A DNA stretch of 28,493 nt, taken from JAXGQD01 sp964574395 (GTDB lineage Bacteria > Bacillota > Clostridia > Saccharofermentanales > Fastidiosipilaceae). The stretch lies in the NCBI GenBank assembly GCA_964574395.1, contig CAZNNL010000025.1:1-28493 (forward strand), read 5' to 3'. Below the pieces are notes generated by a model. That model made no database searches and was not told where the DNA came from. It saw nothing but the letters and a program-made list of their open reading frames with translations. Numbering within the stretch: position 1 is the stretch's first letter; each line of letters begins with the position of its first letter. Both the position numbers and the translations under genes were made by a program. Shown in pieces: positions 1-7,959 of the stretch.

Positions 1-41
1 TTGTTCAATTATGCCAAAGTTCTTTTGCTAGACGAACTAAA

Positions 42-1088
42 TCACAGATCGTCCACCATTGCGGTTGATTTGGCGTATGCAGTAGATTTAGCTTCAAAGA
101 AGTCCGTTTTGATGAGGTTAGCGTCACTATACTGACTGATCCAGGACATGGAAGCTGGTTCTTTTTGGTTTTCGCTAAAGAGCGGTTCAAAACCAAGATT
201 TTGACAACGTAGATTTCCTAAATACTGAATGTAGTCGGTTACCATCTGTTTATTTAAGCCTTGGATGTTGTCGCCGATGACATAATGGCCCCAGGCGATT
301 TCTTGCTCAACACCTTCTCTAATCATGCCACGATACATTTCGACTTTTTCGTCGGTGAAGAGGTCAGGTTGCTCTTTGCGGAGCTCTTGGATGATGCTGC
401 GGAACAGCCACAGGTGGGTGTTTTCGTCGCGGTTGATGTAACGGATTTCTTGGACGGAGCCGGACATTTTGCCATTACGTGCAAGATTATAAAAGAACAT
501 AAAGCCCGAATAGAAGTATACTCCTTCAAGAATGTAGTTGGCCATCAAGACTTTCGTGAATGTTTGAAGGTCGTGCTTGGTCTGGAATTCTTGATAAAGA
601 TCGCCAATAAAGCGGTTACGACGCAGCAGGTGCTCATCATCGCGCCACTGATAAAGAATGTCAGTGCGTTCGTTGGGGGAGCAGATTGTGTCCAGCATAT
701 AAGAATAGGATTGGCTGTGAATCGCTTCTTGATAGGTTTGAATATTAAGACACAAGTTGACTTCATTCGCTGTGATGAATTGGCCTAAATACGGTAGATT
801 GGCGGTTTGGATACTATCCAGGAAAATCAAGAAGGACAAAATTTTGTCATACGCGACGCGTTCTGCTTCTGGCAAAACCCGATAATTCTGGATATCGGCA
901 TTCATATTAATTTCTTCCGGAATCCAGAAGTTGTTCATTGCCTGACGATACCAATCGCTTGTCCAGCTGTAGCGCAGATTATTAAAGTCATTCAGATTCG
1001 TTGGATTGCCCGCGACCATTCTGCGCTTGCTTAACTCTATGTCCCCTTGTGGATTAAAGAGTATCTTTACATTGAGTTCCATGTCCAT
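42..1088 (-). CDS. nrdB: Ribonucleoside-diphosphate reductase, beta (radical) subunit
   Basis: This is the small subunit of class I ribonucleotide reductase. It holds the diiron-tyrosyl cofactor that starts radical chemistry in NrdA for dNTP synthesis. All carboxylate/histidine ligands of the family are visible: D91, E121, H124, E188, E222 and H225. The radical tyrosine Y128 sits seven residues after E121 in the E-x2-H-x3-Y pattern, so a tyrosyl-radical (Ia-like) enzyme fits better than the tyrosine-less Ic type. The C-terminus ends in an acidic VDDL tail, the part that usually docks into NrdA. The length of 348 aa is normal. The gene follows nrdA after 28 bp and is surely co-transcribed. The GGAAGG ribosome binding site lies very close to the first ATG, and the ATG two codons later (1082) has better spacing, so the true start may be 1082. 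Confidence 0.96.
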   Translation of the reverse strand: MDMELNVKILFNPQGDIELSKRRMVAGNPTNLNDFNNLRYSWTSDWYRQAMNNFWIPEEINMNADIQNYRVLPEAERVAYDKILSFLIFLDSIQTANLPYLGQFITANEVNLCLNIQTYQEAIHSQSYSYMLDTICSPNERTDILYQWRDDEHLLRRNRFIGDLYQEFQTKHDLQTFTKVLMANYILEGVYFYSGFMFFYNLARNGKMSGSVQEIRYINRDENTHLWLFRSIIQELRKEQPDLFTDEKVEMYRGMIREGVEQEIAWGHYVIGDNIQGLNKQMVTDYIQYLGNLRCQNLGFEPLFSENQKEPASMSWISQYSDANLIKTDFFEAKSTAYAKSTAMVDDL

Positions 1089-1116
1089 TTTCCTTCCGTA
1101 ACTGTTTTCTTAGGCA

Positions 1117-3648
1117 TTATGCCGAACAAGATTCACATTCTTCTACTTCTAGGGCTAACGAGCGACAATAGTAGATTGTTTTGACGCCACTTTCCCATGC
1201 CAATAAATAATACCCTAAAATCTGTCTAAATGAGAGGTCCTGAGTCACGTAAAGGTTAAGTGATTGTGCTTGGTCGACGTGGCGCTGTCTAATGCCACCT
1301 GCACGCACGGACCAACTTTGATCTACTTGATGAGCTTGTTTGTAGAGCCAGAATGTTTCGCGGTTTAGATCCGGGGCTACGCGAGGGACGATGGCGCCTT
1401 TCTTTTCTTCCAAGAAGTAACGCTTCATGACAGGGTCTAGGCCTGCGGTTGTGCCAGCGATAATCGAGGTCGAAGAGGTGGGGGCGATTGCGATGAGGTA
1501 GGCGTTGCGCATGCCCTGATTTTTGACGTTTTCGGCTAAGGTTTTCCAGCGGTCGCTGGTGTAATCGCGTTTCGTGAAGTAGTCACCGTTTTGCCAATCC
1601 GATCCTTCGAAATGGGCGTAGCTACCCTTCTCGGCTGCCAAGTCAGAGGAAGCTTCGATAGCGGCAAAATTAATATTCTCAAAGATTCTATCAACATAGG
1701 TAAGATGTTCTTCGCTCTCCCAACGTATGCCTGCCTTGGCCAACATATGATGGTAACCGGAAATCCCTAGGCCCAGCGAACGATAGTGCTGATTGGTGTG
1801 CTGCGCGTAGGGTGTTGGATAGAAGTTGAGGTCAATGACGTTGTCCAGAGCACGGATAACGGTGCGGACAATTCCGCGCAATTCTTCTTGATTTTCCACG
1901 TCGATATGGCCGAGTACCAAAGATGCCAAGTTACAGACGACGAAATCGCCTGGTTTGGTGGTTTCAACAATGACTGTATCACCGTTTTCATCTTTGATTT
2001 CCATCGAGACACGTTCGATTTCGGACATGTTTTGAGCGATCTCGGTGCAGAGGTTGGAGCAGTAAATCATGCCTTTGTGGGGGTTCGGATTCATGCGGTT
2101 GACGTGGTCGCGGTTAAACACAAACGGTGTGCCGGTTTCCACGGCAGACTTGAGCACAAGGCGCACGATATCTTTAACCGGGATGACACGTTTGTTAATG
2201 CGTGCATCATTCACACAATCTAGGTATTTAGTAGTCCATTCCTCACCATACGAATCTTCGAGATTGTATCCTTTGATGGTGCGAATTTCGTGGGGATCAA
2301 TTAGGTACCAGTTGCCTTCCATGTTGTCGCGTACTTGTTCCCAGAAATAATCAGGGTAGCACACAGCGGGAAACACGTCGTGCGCTTTCATGCGGTCGTC
2401 GCCGTTATTGGTGCGGAGTTGCAAAAACTCTGGTAAGTCACGATGCCAAACATCTAGGTAAACTGCGACTGAACCTTGACGCATGCCAAGTTGGTCAACT
2501 GCGACGGCAGTGTCATTGGCAAGTTTGATCCAGCGAATGACACCACCTGCTACACCTTGGAAGCCGCGGATGGAGGAGCCAATGGCGCGTACTTTGCCAA
2601 AATAAAGACCCATACCGCCACCAAATTTTGAGACCTGCGAAAAGTTGGTGATGCTACGATAGATACCATCGAGTGAATCGGGTACCGTGTCGATAAAGCA
2701 GGAACTGAGTTGATAATAAGGCTTACGCGCATTTGACAAGGTCGGGGTCGCCATCGTCACTTGCAGCCTGCTCAAAATATCGTAGAACTTACGCACCCAA
2801 GACATGCGTTTGCTGCCTTCTTCCTTCATCGCTAGGTGAAGCGAAATACCAAGGAACATTTCCTGTGGCGTTTCAAAAGCACGGTGCATATGGTCAGAAA
2901 TAACATAACGTCTGGATACTAAGTCGAAAGCAGAATAGGTGAAAAGATCGTCACGCTTGTTGTCGATTAATTTGTAGGCTTCAAGTAATTCATCATCCGT
3001 GTAACTTTCACGGATATATTTACCATAAAGTCCATCCTTCTCTAAGTAGGCAATTTTTTCGGCAAAATTATGAATCCCAAACTCATCACAGCGTTGTGTA
3101 ATCTTATTGTGATAATTAAGCACAGCCAATCGACTTGCAATATACTCCCAGCGTGGAGCTTCTTGTGTCGTCAATTCTGCAGCCGCTTTGATTAGCATGT
3201 TCATGGATTCATCATCCGTTAAGCCGACTTTATGGAAGGCTTCAAATTTGGCTAGGAGGAATTCTAGACTGTAAGCACTCTCGGGAAAATCTTCTTGAAT
3301 CTCTTCAAGCTTTTCTGATAATCCTGGCGCCGCCACCATGCGCTCAATACTACCTCTTAATAGGCGTCTGGCAGCACGTTGCGAACGGTATAAAATGTAG
3401 TTTTTTACTACTTTATAATAAGCATTGGACATCAAGACTTCTTCTACGATGTCTTGCACACGCTCAACTTTTAAACCGCTTTTCGATTCAGGATCCTCTT
3501 TAATACGCGCTTCAACTTCAGCCGTAAGCGTGGCTAAAGTCTCCTCGCTAGCCTCTTCCGAAGTGGCTAGAAAAGCCTTCTTCATCGCCAACGTAATTTT
3601 ACTTGCGTCGTATACTTCAGTTTGGCCGTTTCTTTTCTCAATATTCAT
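1117..3648 (-). CDS. nrdA: Ribonucleoside-diphosphate reductase, alpha (catalytic) subunit
   Basis: This is the large subunit of class I ribonucleotide reductase, which reduces NDPs to dNDPs. An N-terminal ATP-cone (roughly residues 1-95, beginning MNIEKRNGQ) predicts allosteric activity control by ATP/dATP. The barrel carries the expected cysteines: SSCFIDT (redox partner), NLCTEI (thiyl-radical cysteine with its asparagine and glutamate) and VVCNLAS (second redox cysteine). A YY pair near the C-terminus serves the radical path, and the final CESC motif is the thioredoxin-exchangeable tail. An upstream in-frame ATG exists at 3675, but GGGGGA lies 6 bp before the ATG at 3648, so I place the start there (843 aa). 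The stop is 28 bp before nrdB. Two NrdR-like boxes lie in its leader. Confidence 0.96.
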   Translation of the reverse strand: MNIEKRNGQTEVYDASKITLAMKKAFLATSEEASEETLATLTAEVEARIKEDPESKSGLKVERVQDIVEEVLMSNAYYKVVKNYILYRSQRAARRLLRGSIERMVAAPGLSEKLEEIQEDFPESAYSLEFLLAKFEAFHKVGLTDDESMNMLIKAAAELTTQEAPRWEYIASRLAVLNYHNKITQRCDEFGIHNFAEKIAYLEKDGLYGKYIRESYTDDELLEAYKLIDNKRDDLFTYSAFDLVSRRYVISDHMHRAFETPQEMFLGISLHLAMKEEGSKRMSWVRKFYDILSRLQVTMATPTLSNARKPYYQLSSCFIDTVPDSLDGIYRSITNFSQVSKFGGGMGLYFGKVRAIGSSIRGFQGVAGGVIRWIKLANDTAVAVDQLGMRQGSVAVYLDVWHRDLPEFLQLRTNNGDDRMKAHDVFPAVCYPDYFWEQVRDNMEGNWYLIDPHEIRTIKGYNLEDSYGEEWTTKYLDCVNDARINKRVIPVKDIVRLVLKSAVETGTPFVFNRDHVNRMNPNPHKGMIYCSNLCTEIAQNMSEIERVSMEIKDENGDTVIVETTKPGDFVVCNLASLVLGHIDVENQEELRGIVRTVIRALDNVIDLNFYPTPYAQHTNQHYRSLGLGISGYHHMLAKAGIRWESEEHLTYVDRIFENINFAAIEASSDLAAEKGSYAHFEGSDWQNGDYFTKRDYTSDRWKTLAENVKNQGMRNAYLIAIAPTSSTSIIAGTTAGLDPVMKRYFLEEKKGAIVPRVAPDLNRETFWLYKQAHQVDQSWSVRAGGIRQRHVDQAQSLNLYVTQDLSFRQILGYYLLAWESGVKTIYYCRSLALEVEECESCSA

Positions 3649-3743
3649 AGCTATTCCCCCATCGCGTCTTGTCATGACGTCTTAGAAATCAACTCTGTAT
3701 GCCTAAATAATTATGTTTCGGAAATTGAAATTCGCTTCAGAAA

Positions 3744-3791
3744 TATCAATATCTTGTGTTTTATTGAAGATAGGGCATCTAGATGTAGTGG
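3744..3791. promoter_or_regulatory. Tandem NrdR-box-like operators
   Basis: Two 16-bp sites, 3744-3759 and 3776-3791, resemble the NrdR box ACACwATATATwGTGT. The first matches 12 of 16 positions and the second 10 of 16 by eye. Both keep the conserved core pattern (C-w-A, then AT, then T-w-GTG). Their starts are 32 bp apart, the three-helical-turn spacing typical of paired NrdR boxes. They lie just downstream of the predicted nrdAB transcription start, which would suit repression when dATP is abundant. No nrdR gene is in the window. Confidence 0.6.
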
Positions 3792-3798
3792 TTTGTCT

Positions 3799-3826
3799 AT
3801 TTTAACAGACAGGGGGTTTGTTGCAA
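3799..3826 (-). promoter_or_regulatory. Predicted nrdAB promoter
   Basis: On the minus strand TTGCAA (3821-3826) is followed after 16 bp by TAAAAT (3799-3804). A TG one base upstream of that box makes an extended -10. Transcription would start near 3792, about 145 bp before nrdA. This is a prediction from sequence alone. Confidence 0.55.
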
Positions 3827-3986
3827 GCCTTGAAAGCCACTATTTTGAACTGACATAGAATTGTAATGTTGGTGTTGGGTTGGGGTGGTTGGGCGGGCCC
3901 CGAGAGCGTCAAAACTGTCCGCGGCTTGGTGGACAAATTAAACTCTTCAAAGATTGATTGCATGCGCATCAGTACGTATTATGTAA

Positions 3987-4049
3987 GGAAGAAAGATGAA
4001 ATCGAAAGGGCTACCTAATGCGATTCTTAAACAAGCCGGACTAGAATAA
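3987..4049 (+). pseudogene. hicA: Remnant of hicA toxin gene (C-terminal tail only)
   Basis: The reading frame ending in TAA at 4047-4049 gives a tail LPNAILKQAGLE, preceded by GRKMKSKG. That matches the usual C-terminus of HicA toxins, which ends in a GTL-x-x-ILKQAGL-like helix. An in-frame TAA at 3984-3986 lies just upstream. I see no catalytic-histidine segment or double-stranded-RNA-binding-type core in the preceding 100 bp in any frame. The hicB reading frame starts 15 bp downstream, as in an intact hicAB operon. HicA is normally about 60 aa; only about 20 residues remain, so the mRNA-cleaving toxin is dead. Confidence 0.65.
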
Positions 4050-4064
4050 ATAGAGGGGAAAATC

Positions 4065-4388
4065 ATGTTAGTAAGCTATCCAGCAATATTCTACAAAGAG
4101 AAAGACACAACAGGTTATACAGTTATGTTCCCAGATTTACCCGGCTGTATCTCCTATGATGAGGATAAAAACAGCGCGCTTTCCATGGCTCAAGAAGCTT
4201 TAGGCCTATACTTATACGACTATTTTCTTGAAAACAAACTTCCTAACTCTTCTAATATTCAGGAACTACTGCTTGAAAGCGATGATGAAGAATCATTTAA
4301 GCTAGAGCAATCCTTTACATCACTTGTCGGTATCGATATGGCAAAATATTCAGCAGATTTTAGTAAAAAACAATACGAAAGATCATAA
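4065..4388 (+). CDS. hicB: HicB-family antitoxin, frameshifted
   Basis: The N-terminal 100 residues are a clear HicB partial-RNase-H fold domain. They begin with a strand (LVSYPAIFYKE), then the GYTVMFPDLPGCIS motif and the helix SALSMAQEALGLYLYDYF. HicB normally neutralises HicA and binds its own promoter through a C-terminal ribbon-helix-helix or HTH domain. Here the frame ends early at TAA 4386-4388, after a nonsense tail following an A6 run (4365-4370). The missing C-terminal domain is encoded in the -1 frame up to 4480 (separate entry). A GAGGGG ribosome binding site lies 6 bp before the ATG. With the toxin reduced to a remnant, this is most likely a decaying or orphan antitoxin; an assembly indel is possible. 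Confidence 0.85.
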   Translation: MLVSYPAIFYKEKDTTGYTVMFPDLPGCISYDEDKNSALSMAQEALGLYLYDYFLENKLPNSSNIQELLLESDDEESFKLEQSFTSLVGIDMAKYSADFSKKQYERS

Positions 4389-4480
4389 CTTTACCAGCTT
4401 GGCTTAACACCAAAGCCGAAGCTGCAGGTATTAATTTTTCACAAACACTGCAAGACGCACTAAAGAAAAAACTCGGCTGA
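4367..4480 (+). pseudogene. hicB: Out-of-frame C-terminal domain of hicB
   Basis: Read in the frame one base behind hicB, this stretch gives KTIRKIITLPAWLN, followed by an AGINFSQTLQDALK-type helix and a stop at 4478-4480. That is the typical DNA-binding C-terminus of long HicB antitoxins. One extra A in the A6 run at 4365-4370 would fuse it to the upstream domain as a single protein of about 138 aa. The cause could be a real single-base deletion, a consensus error at the homopolymer, or slippage. Confidence 0.8.
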
Positions 4481-4515
4481 AATGCGCACTCCCCCCCAGA
4501 AGACAAAACTCAACT

Positions 4516-4545
4516 AAAAAGCCCCCCTGCATCTGCAGAGAGGCT
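4516..4545 (-). terminator. Rho-independent terminator after ulaG
   Basis: On the minus strand a hairpin (AGCC and CTGCA arms pairing with TGCAG and GGCT, tiny loop, 4520-4545) is followed directly by TTTTT. It lies 23 bp past the ulaG stop and should end the long ula transcript. Confidence 0.8.
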
Positions 4546-4567
4546 CATAAAAGTCCTGAATGTTTGA

Positions 4568-5626
4568 TTAGAGGATGGAACGGAATGGTACGTTTGGTTC
4601 ATCCGTGAAGGCATCCTCGAAGCCGCGGCGATAGTGGTATTGGCGCATGTCTTTGTCGTTTGGATAAACGAATTTGCCGCCAACGTCCCAGATAAAGGGT
4701 TTGAATTTGTATTGTAGGACGTATTTTTTGTAATCGTAGAGCATAAGAATCTCTAGTGGATCGGCTTTAAAGTTAGTCCATACGTCGTAATGGAAGGGAA
4801 TGACAACTTTGGTATCGAGGGCTTCGGCCATGCGAAGGATATCGATAGAGGTCATTTTGTCTTGGTTACCTGCGGGGTTTTCACCGTAGGAGCCGAGAGC
4901 TACGTCGATTTCATGGTCATTACCGTGCTTCTTGTAGTAAACAGAGTAATGGGAGTCACCGGAGTGATAGATGTTGCCACCCGGAGTTTTGATGATGTAG
5001 TTGACTGCTTTATCGTCCATGTCGTTGGGGCAGGTGTTGCGGATGTCTTCATCAGCGGTTACGAGACAGGTACGGTCAAAGGAATCCACGACCACAATCT
5101 CGATGTCCTTGATTTGAACAACGTCGCCAGGGCGAACTACTTTGATGCGGCTTTCAGGTACACCGTAGCTCAGCCATTTATTGGCGCTTTCTTGTGGACC
5201 AATGAAAGGTACATCGTCGGCGCAGTTCTGTATAACGGCAGCCGCAAAGAATGGATCAATATGATCATTGTGATAGTGGGTTGAGAGAACTGCATCAACA
5301 GTCGTAACACCGAATGGATCGTAAACGATTGGTGCTGCGCGCAAGTTGGGCTGAGTCAAACGACCACCAGTCATGTTTCTCATTTGATGGAATTCATCCA
5401 TGTGTTTGGTTTTTTGTGAGCGCTTGCCATTACCGAACCACAGGTCAATTGCGATATTGGTGTTGTTTTCGGTTTTTACCCACAGTGCGGTACAACCTAG
5501 CCACCACATGGCAAAAGTACCGGGTTCTACTACTTCTGCATCAATTTCTTCATTCAGCCAGGTTCCCCATTCTGGGAAAGCGCCGAGTATCCAGTTTTCA
5601 CGGGTAATGTCATCAATTTTTGGCAT
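4568..5626 (-). CDS. ulaG: L-ascorbate-6-phosphate lactonase
   Basis: UlaG is a cytoplasmic metallo-beta-lactamase-fold hydrolase. It opens the lactone ring of L-ascorbate 6-phosphate to give 3-dehydro-L-gulonate 6-phosphate, the first intracellular step of ascorbate catabolism. The metal motif is plain as THYHNDHID (H117, H119, D121, H122), with later ligand stretches HSGDSHYS and IPFHYD. The length of 352 aa and the N-terminal start PKIDDITRENWIL match the UlaG family end to end. AAGGAG lies 7 bp before the ATG. It is the last gene of the ula cluster, separated from the HPr gene by 129 bp that hold a possible internal promoter, and is followed by a terminator. Confidence 0.95.
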   Translation of the reverse strand: MPKIDDITRENWILGAFPEWGTWLNEEIDAEVVEPGTFAMWWLGCTALWVKTENNTNIAIDLWFGNGKRSQKTKHMDEFHQMRNMTGGRLTQPNLRAAPIVYDPFGVTTVDAVLSTHYHNDHIDPFFAAAVIQNCADDVPFIGPQESANKWLSYGVPESRIKVVRPGDVVQIKDIEIVVVDSFDRTCLVTADEDIRNTCPNDMDDKAVNYIIKTPGGNIYHSGDSHYSVYYKKHGNDHEIDVALGSYGENPAGNQDKMTSIDILRMAEALDTKVVIPFHYDVWTNFKADPLEILMLYDYKKYVLQYKFKPFIWDVGGKFVYPNDKDMRQYHYRRGFEDAFTDEPNVPFRSIL

Positions 5627-5708
5627 ATTACTTCTCCTTCGTAGTATTGATTGCGTGAATTAGGTAGAGTAAAGAATACCGACCAAAAAAACACGCATCG
5701 GGCCGCTT

Positions 5709-5740
5709 ATTATATGGCATTTCAGTCTTATGCTAAGACT
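5709..5740 (-). promoter_or_regulatory. Possible internal promoter with palindrome upstream of ulaG
   Basis: On the minus strand TATAAT (5709-5714) has TTAGCA 16 bp upstream (5731-5736). A perfect 7-bp inverted repeat, AGTCTTA-TGC-TAAGACT (5724-5740), covers that weak -35. It could be an operator or an mRNA hairpin between the HPr gene and ulaG; it has no T-tract, so it is not a terminator. Confidence 0.35.
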
Positions 5741-5755
5741 ATTGGAGCCAGAGTT

Positions 5756-6031
5756 TTAGTCGATCATTTCCTCGCCAAAACCACCATTGATTGCGTCAAG
5801 GATTTTTTGCAAATCTTCTACTTCATTCTCGCCTTCAACTTCAACAGTGATTTCATCGCCACATTTGATGCCGGCACCCATGAGCATGATGACACTCTTA
5901 GGATTCGTTTTTCTCTCGCCTTTAATCAAAGTTACTTTTGATTTCATTGGCTCAACGAGTTTGACTAATTCTGTTGCGGGGCGCAGATGTAAACCTGTTT
6001 TGTTTCTGACTTTAATGACTTCACTTACCAT
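5756..6031 (-). CDS. HPr-family PTS phosphocarrier protein
   Basis: HPr passes phosphate from enzyme I to the sugar-specific IIA proteins. The active histidine is H15 in TGLHLRPATELVK. The regulatory serine is S46 in NPKSVIMLMGAGI, at exactly the canonical positions. S46 means it could also be phosphorylated by HPr kinase and act in carbon catabolite control. The length is 91 aa, about usual. AGGAGG lies 7 bp before the ATG. HPr genes normally precede ptsI; here the gene lies four genes downstream of ptsI inside the ascorbate cluster. It may be a dedicated paralogue or the cell's only HPr, which the window cannot decide. Confidence 0.93.
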   Translation of the reverse strand: MVSEVIKVRNKTGLHLRPATELVKLVEPMKSKVTLIKGERKTNPKSVIMLMGAGIKCGDEITVEVEGENEVEDLQKILDAINGGFGEEMID

Positions 6032-6152
6032 TTTGTTTCCTCCTATTGCTATTGCAGCTACACTATTTTCTTCTGCAATTGCTTGTTCTTTGTCATGGCA
6101 AAAACCATGCGGCTTATCTATATTTCAGTTTTAAGGGCTAGGCGCCCAAAAC

Positions 6153-7238
6153 TTACTCAGTTACTTTATAGAGTGCAACTTCATCCGTTTCACGATTGGT
6201 TGCGATGATATAGTCAACACCTGCTTCTTGGAAAACAGCAACATTAGTCGGTCCTCTATCGTGATCCAGAACCTGTATGTCATACGTGGATGTTTCACTA
6301 TTATATCGTATCGCTAACAAATCGCGATCGCCACGGCGGAAGCCTACGAGTGCTGTCGGCACGCCCTGTAACTCACCACTCCAAATCGCATGCAAAAACT
6401 CTAGTTCGCCCGGATACTCGTATACTTGTTCGTATTTCCCGTCGACAGGTTTGTAAATGCGCAGTGTCGCACCATGGAAAGGCCCGTAGGTCAAGAGTTC
6501 TTTGACGCCGTCGCCATCCAAATCTAATTCTGTACAATCACTTGTTGGCACATCCAATATCTGTTCAACGGTCCACTCGCCATCGGCTGTGCGAGGTGGA
6601 GCGACACGGAAAACGCCTTCTTCGGCAGTTACTAAACTACCTGGAAGTCCATCAGGCATGACGCAAGGACCGTAGCCATGATTCTTGGTTAAGCCGCCCT
6701 TTAATTCGGTCAACGGCAAGGGATTGTTTTCGTTATAGGGGCTCAGGTCGTCTGGTAATTCGCAGACGAATATTTTGCCAGGATGATTCCAGTCTTCTTT
6801 AAACTCATGGTCAGACTTCAAACAACATGCGATGAGATAGTTGCGTCCATTTACCGTTAGGATGTCGAAACGGTGCACAAACGGCAAAGGTGTTAGCGTT
6901 TTAATGTTCCAGCTATGTTCTTCGCTCAACGAGTTGACAGGCGCACCGGCTGCATCTACGGGTTCTGCGAGGATTAAATAAGCATCCTTGGAATCATTGG
7001 GTGAAAAGAATTTGTGCGTAGAAATAAATGCACCATTACTTCCAGGGACTTGTTTCATGGTCATGATACCGCCTGGTTCTGACCATAGTGTTTCGAGGTA
7101 ATCACCGGCTAAGGTAAACCTTTGGCACTCGCCTGCTTTTTCAGTTGCTACAAGGAAAGAGCGTTCTCCGCCTGATTCAAGTACCGTAATGGCATAGCAT
7201 TTCGGCAGGCTGGCGATGACTTTTTTCTCAAGATGCAT
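6153..7238 (-). CDS. Cytoplasmic beta-propeller-like (VCBS/FG-GAP type) protein of unknown function
   Basis: I do not recognise a named family. The 361-aa protein is built of repeated beta-strand blocks of about 45-50 residues. One contains a calcium-type loop LDLDGDGVKELLTYG (residues 238-252), as in VCBS/FG-GAP propeller blades. Other blade-like endings are YLIACCLKS (134-142), PTALVGFRRGDRDLLAIRY (294-312) and YIIATNRETDEVALY (343-357). There is no signal peptide or membrane segment, so it should stay in the cytoplasm, which is unusual for calcium-type propellers. AAGGAGG precedes the ATG. It lies 15 bp after ulaF/araD and before HPr, so it is co-transcribed with ascorbate catabolism. A sugar-acid lactonase, an isomerase or a binding role are all possible; none is shown. 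Confidence 0.75.
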   Translation of the reverse strand: MHLEKKVIASLPKCYAITVLESGGERSFLVATEKAGECQRFTLAGDYLETLWSEPGGIMTMKQVPGSNGAFISTHKFFSPNDSKDAYLILAEPVDAAGAPVNSLSEEHSWNIKTLTPLPFVHRFDILTVNGRNYLIACCLKSDHEFKEDWNHPGKIFVCELPDDLSPYNENNPLPLTELKGGLTKNHGYGPCVMPDGLPGSLVTAEEGVFRVAPPRTADGEWTVEQILDVPTSDCTELDLDGDGVKELLTYGPFHGATLRIYKPVDGKYEQVYEYPGELEFLHAIWSGELQGVPTALVGFRRGDRDLLAIRYNSETSTYDIQVLDHDRGPTNVAVFQEAGVDYIIATNRETDEVALYKVTE

Positions 7239-7253
7239 AAGGTTGATTCCTCC

Positions 7254-7943
7254 TTAGTTCTGGCCATAATAGGCGTTGGGTCCGTGCTTACGTAAAAAAT
7301 GTTTGTCTTTTATTCTGTCGGGAGCAGGCTCGACGGAAGGATTTATTTGTTCGGTCCAAGCGGCCATTTTCGCGACTTCTTCTAAAACAACGGCATTATG
7401 TACTGCTTCGTGTGCGTCTTTGCCCCATGAGAATGGCGCATGGTTAGCACAGAGTACGGATGGCAAATGCATGGGGTCAATGCCCTCGAACGCCTCAATA
7501 ATCACGCTTCCGGTGTTAGCTTCATAGGCATCATCGATCTCTGCTTGCGTCAGACTTCTAGCACAAGGGACGCTACCATAAAAATAGTCAGCTTGTGTTG
7601 TGCCATACAAGGGAATACTTCTTCCCGCCTGAGCCCAAGCGGTGGCCCAAGGCGAATGGGTATGCACGATGCCACCAATATTGGGAAATGCGCGGTAAAG
7701 CGCGACGTGAGTAGGCGTGTCAGATGAGGGTTTGTAATTTCCTTCTACAACATTACCGTCCAAGTCCACGACTACCATGTCCTCGGCAGTCATGCCATCA
7801 TAGGAGACGCCGCTGGGCTTAATAACCACCAGACCACTTTCACGGTCTATGCCACTTACGTTTCCCCAAGTAAAAGTCACAAGATTGTATTTCACTAAAT
7901 CGAGATTGGCGGCCACTACTTCCTTTTTTAATGCTTCTAACAT
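7254..7943 (-). CDS. ulaF: L-ribulose-5-phosphate 4-epimerase
   Basis: This class II aldolase-fold enzyme converts L-ribulose 5-phosphate to D-xylulose 5-phosphate, the exit to the pentose phosphate pathway. Visible features are the substrate loop TWGNVSG, the KPSGV phosphate motif, the zinc pair in VHTHSPWATAW and a third histidine in ANHAPFSWG. The C-terminus HGPNAYYGQ is typical of AraD/UlaF. An ATG at 7955 also opens the frame, but it overlaps GGAG, which sits 6 bp before the ATG at 7943. I therefore choose 7943 (229 aa). Sequence alone does not separate AraD from UlaF; the neighbours ulaE and ulaG make UlaF the better name. Confidence 0.93.
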   Translation of the reverse strand: MLEALKKEVVAANLDLVKYNLVTFTWGNVSGIDRESGLVVIKPSGVSYDGMTAEDMVVVDLDGNVVEGNYKPSSDTPTHVALYRAFPNIGGIVHTHSPWATAWAQAGRSIPLYGTTQADYFYGSVPCARSLTQAEIDDAYEANTGSVIIEAFEGIDPMHLPSVLCANHAPFSWGKDAHEAVHNAVVLEEVAKMAAWTEQINPSVEPAPDRIKDKHFLRKHGPNAYYGQN

Positions 7944-7959
7944 ACTTGTCTCCATTTCA

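Noticed and set aside
3917..3936. Hairpin TGTCC...GGACA upstream of the hicA remnant as a terminator
   Set aside because: Only a 5-bp stem with a 10-base loop and no T-tract.
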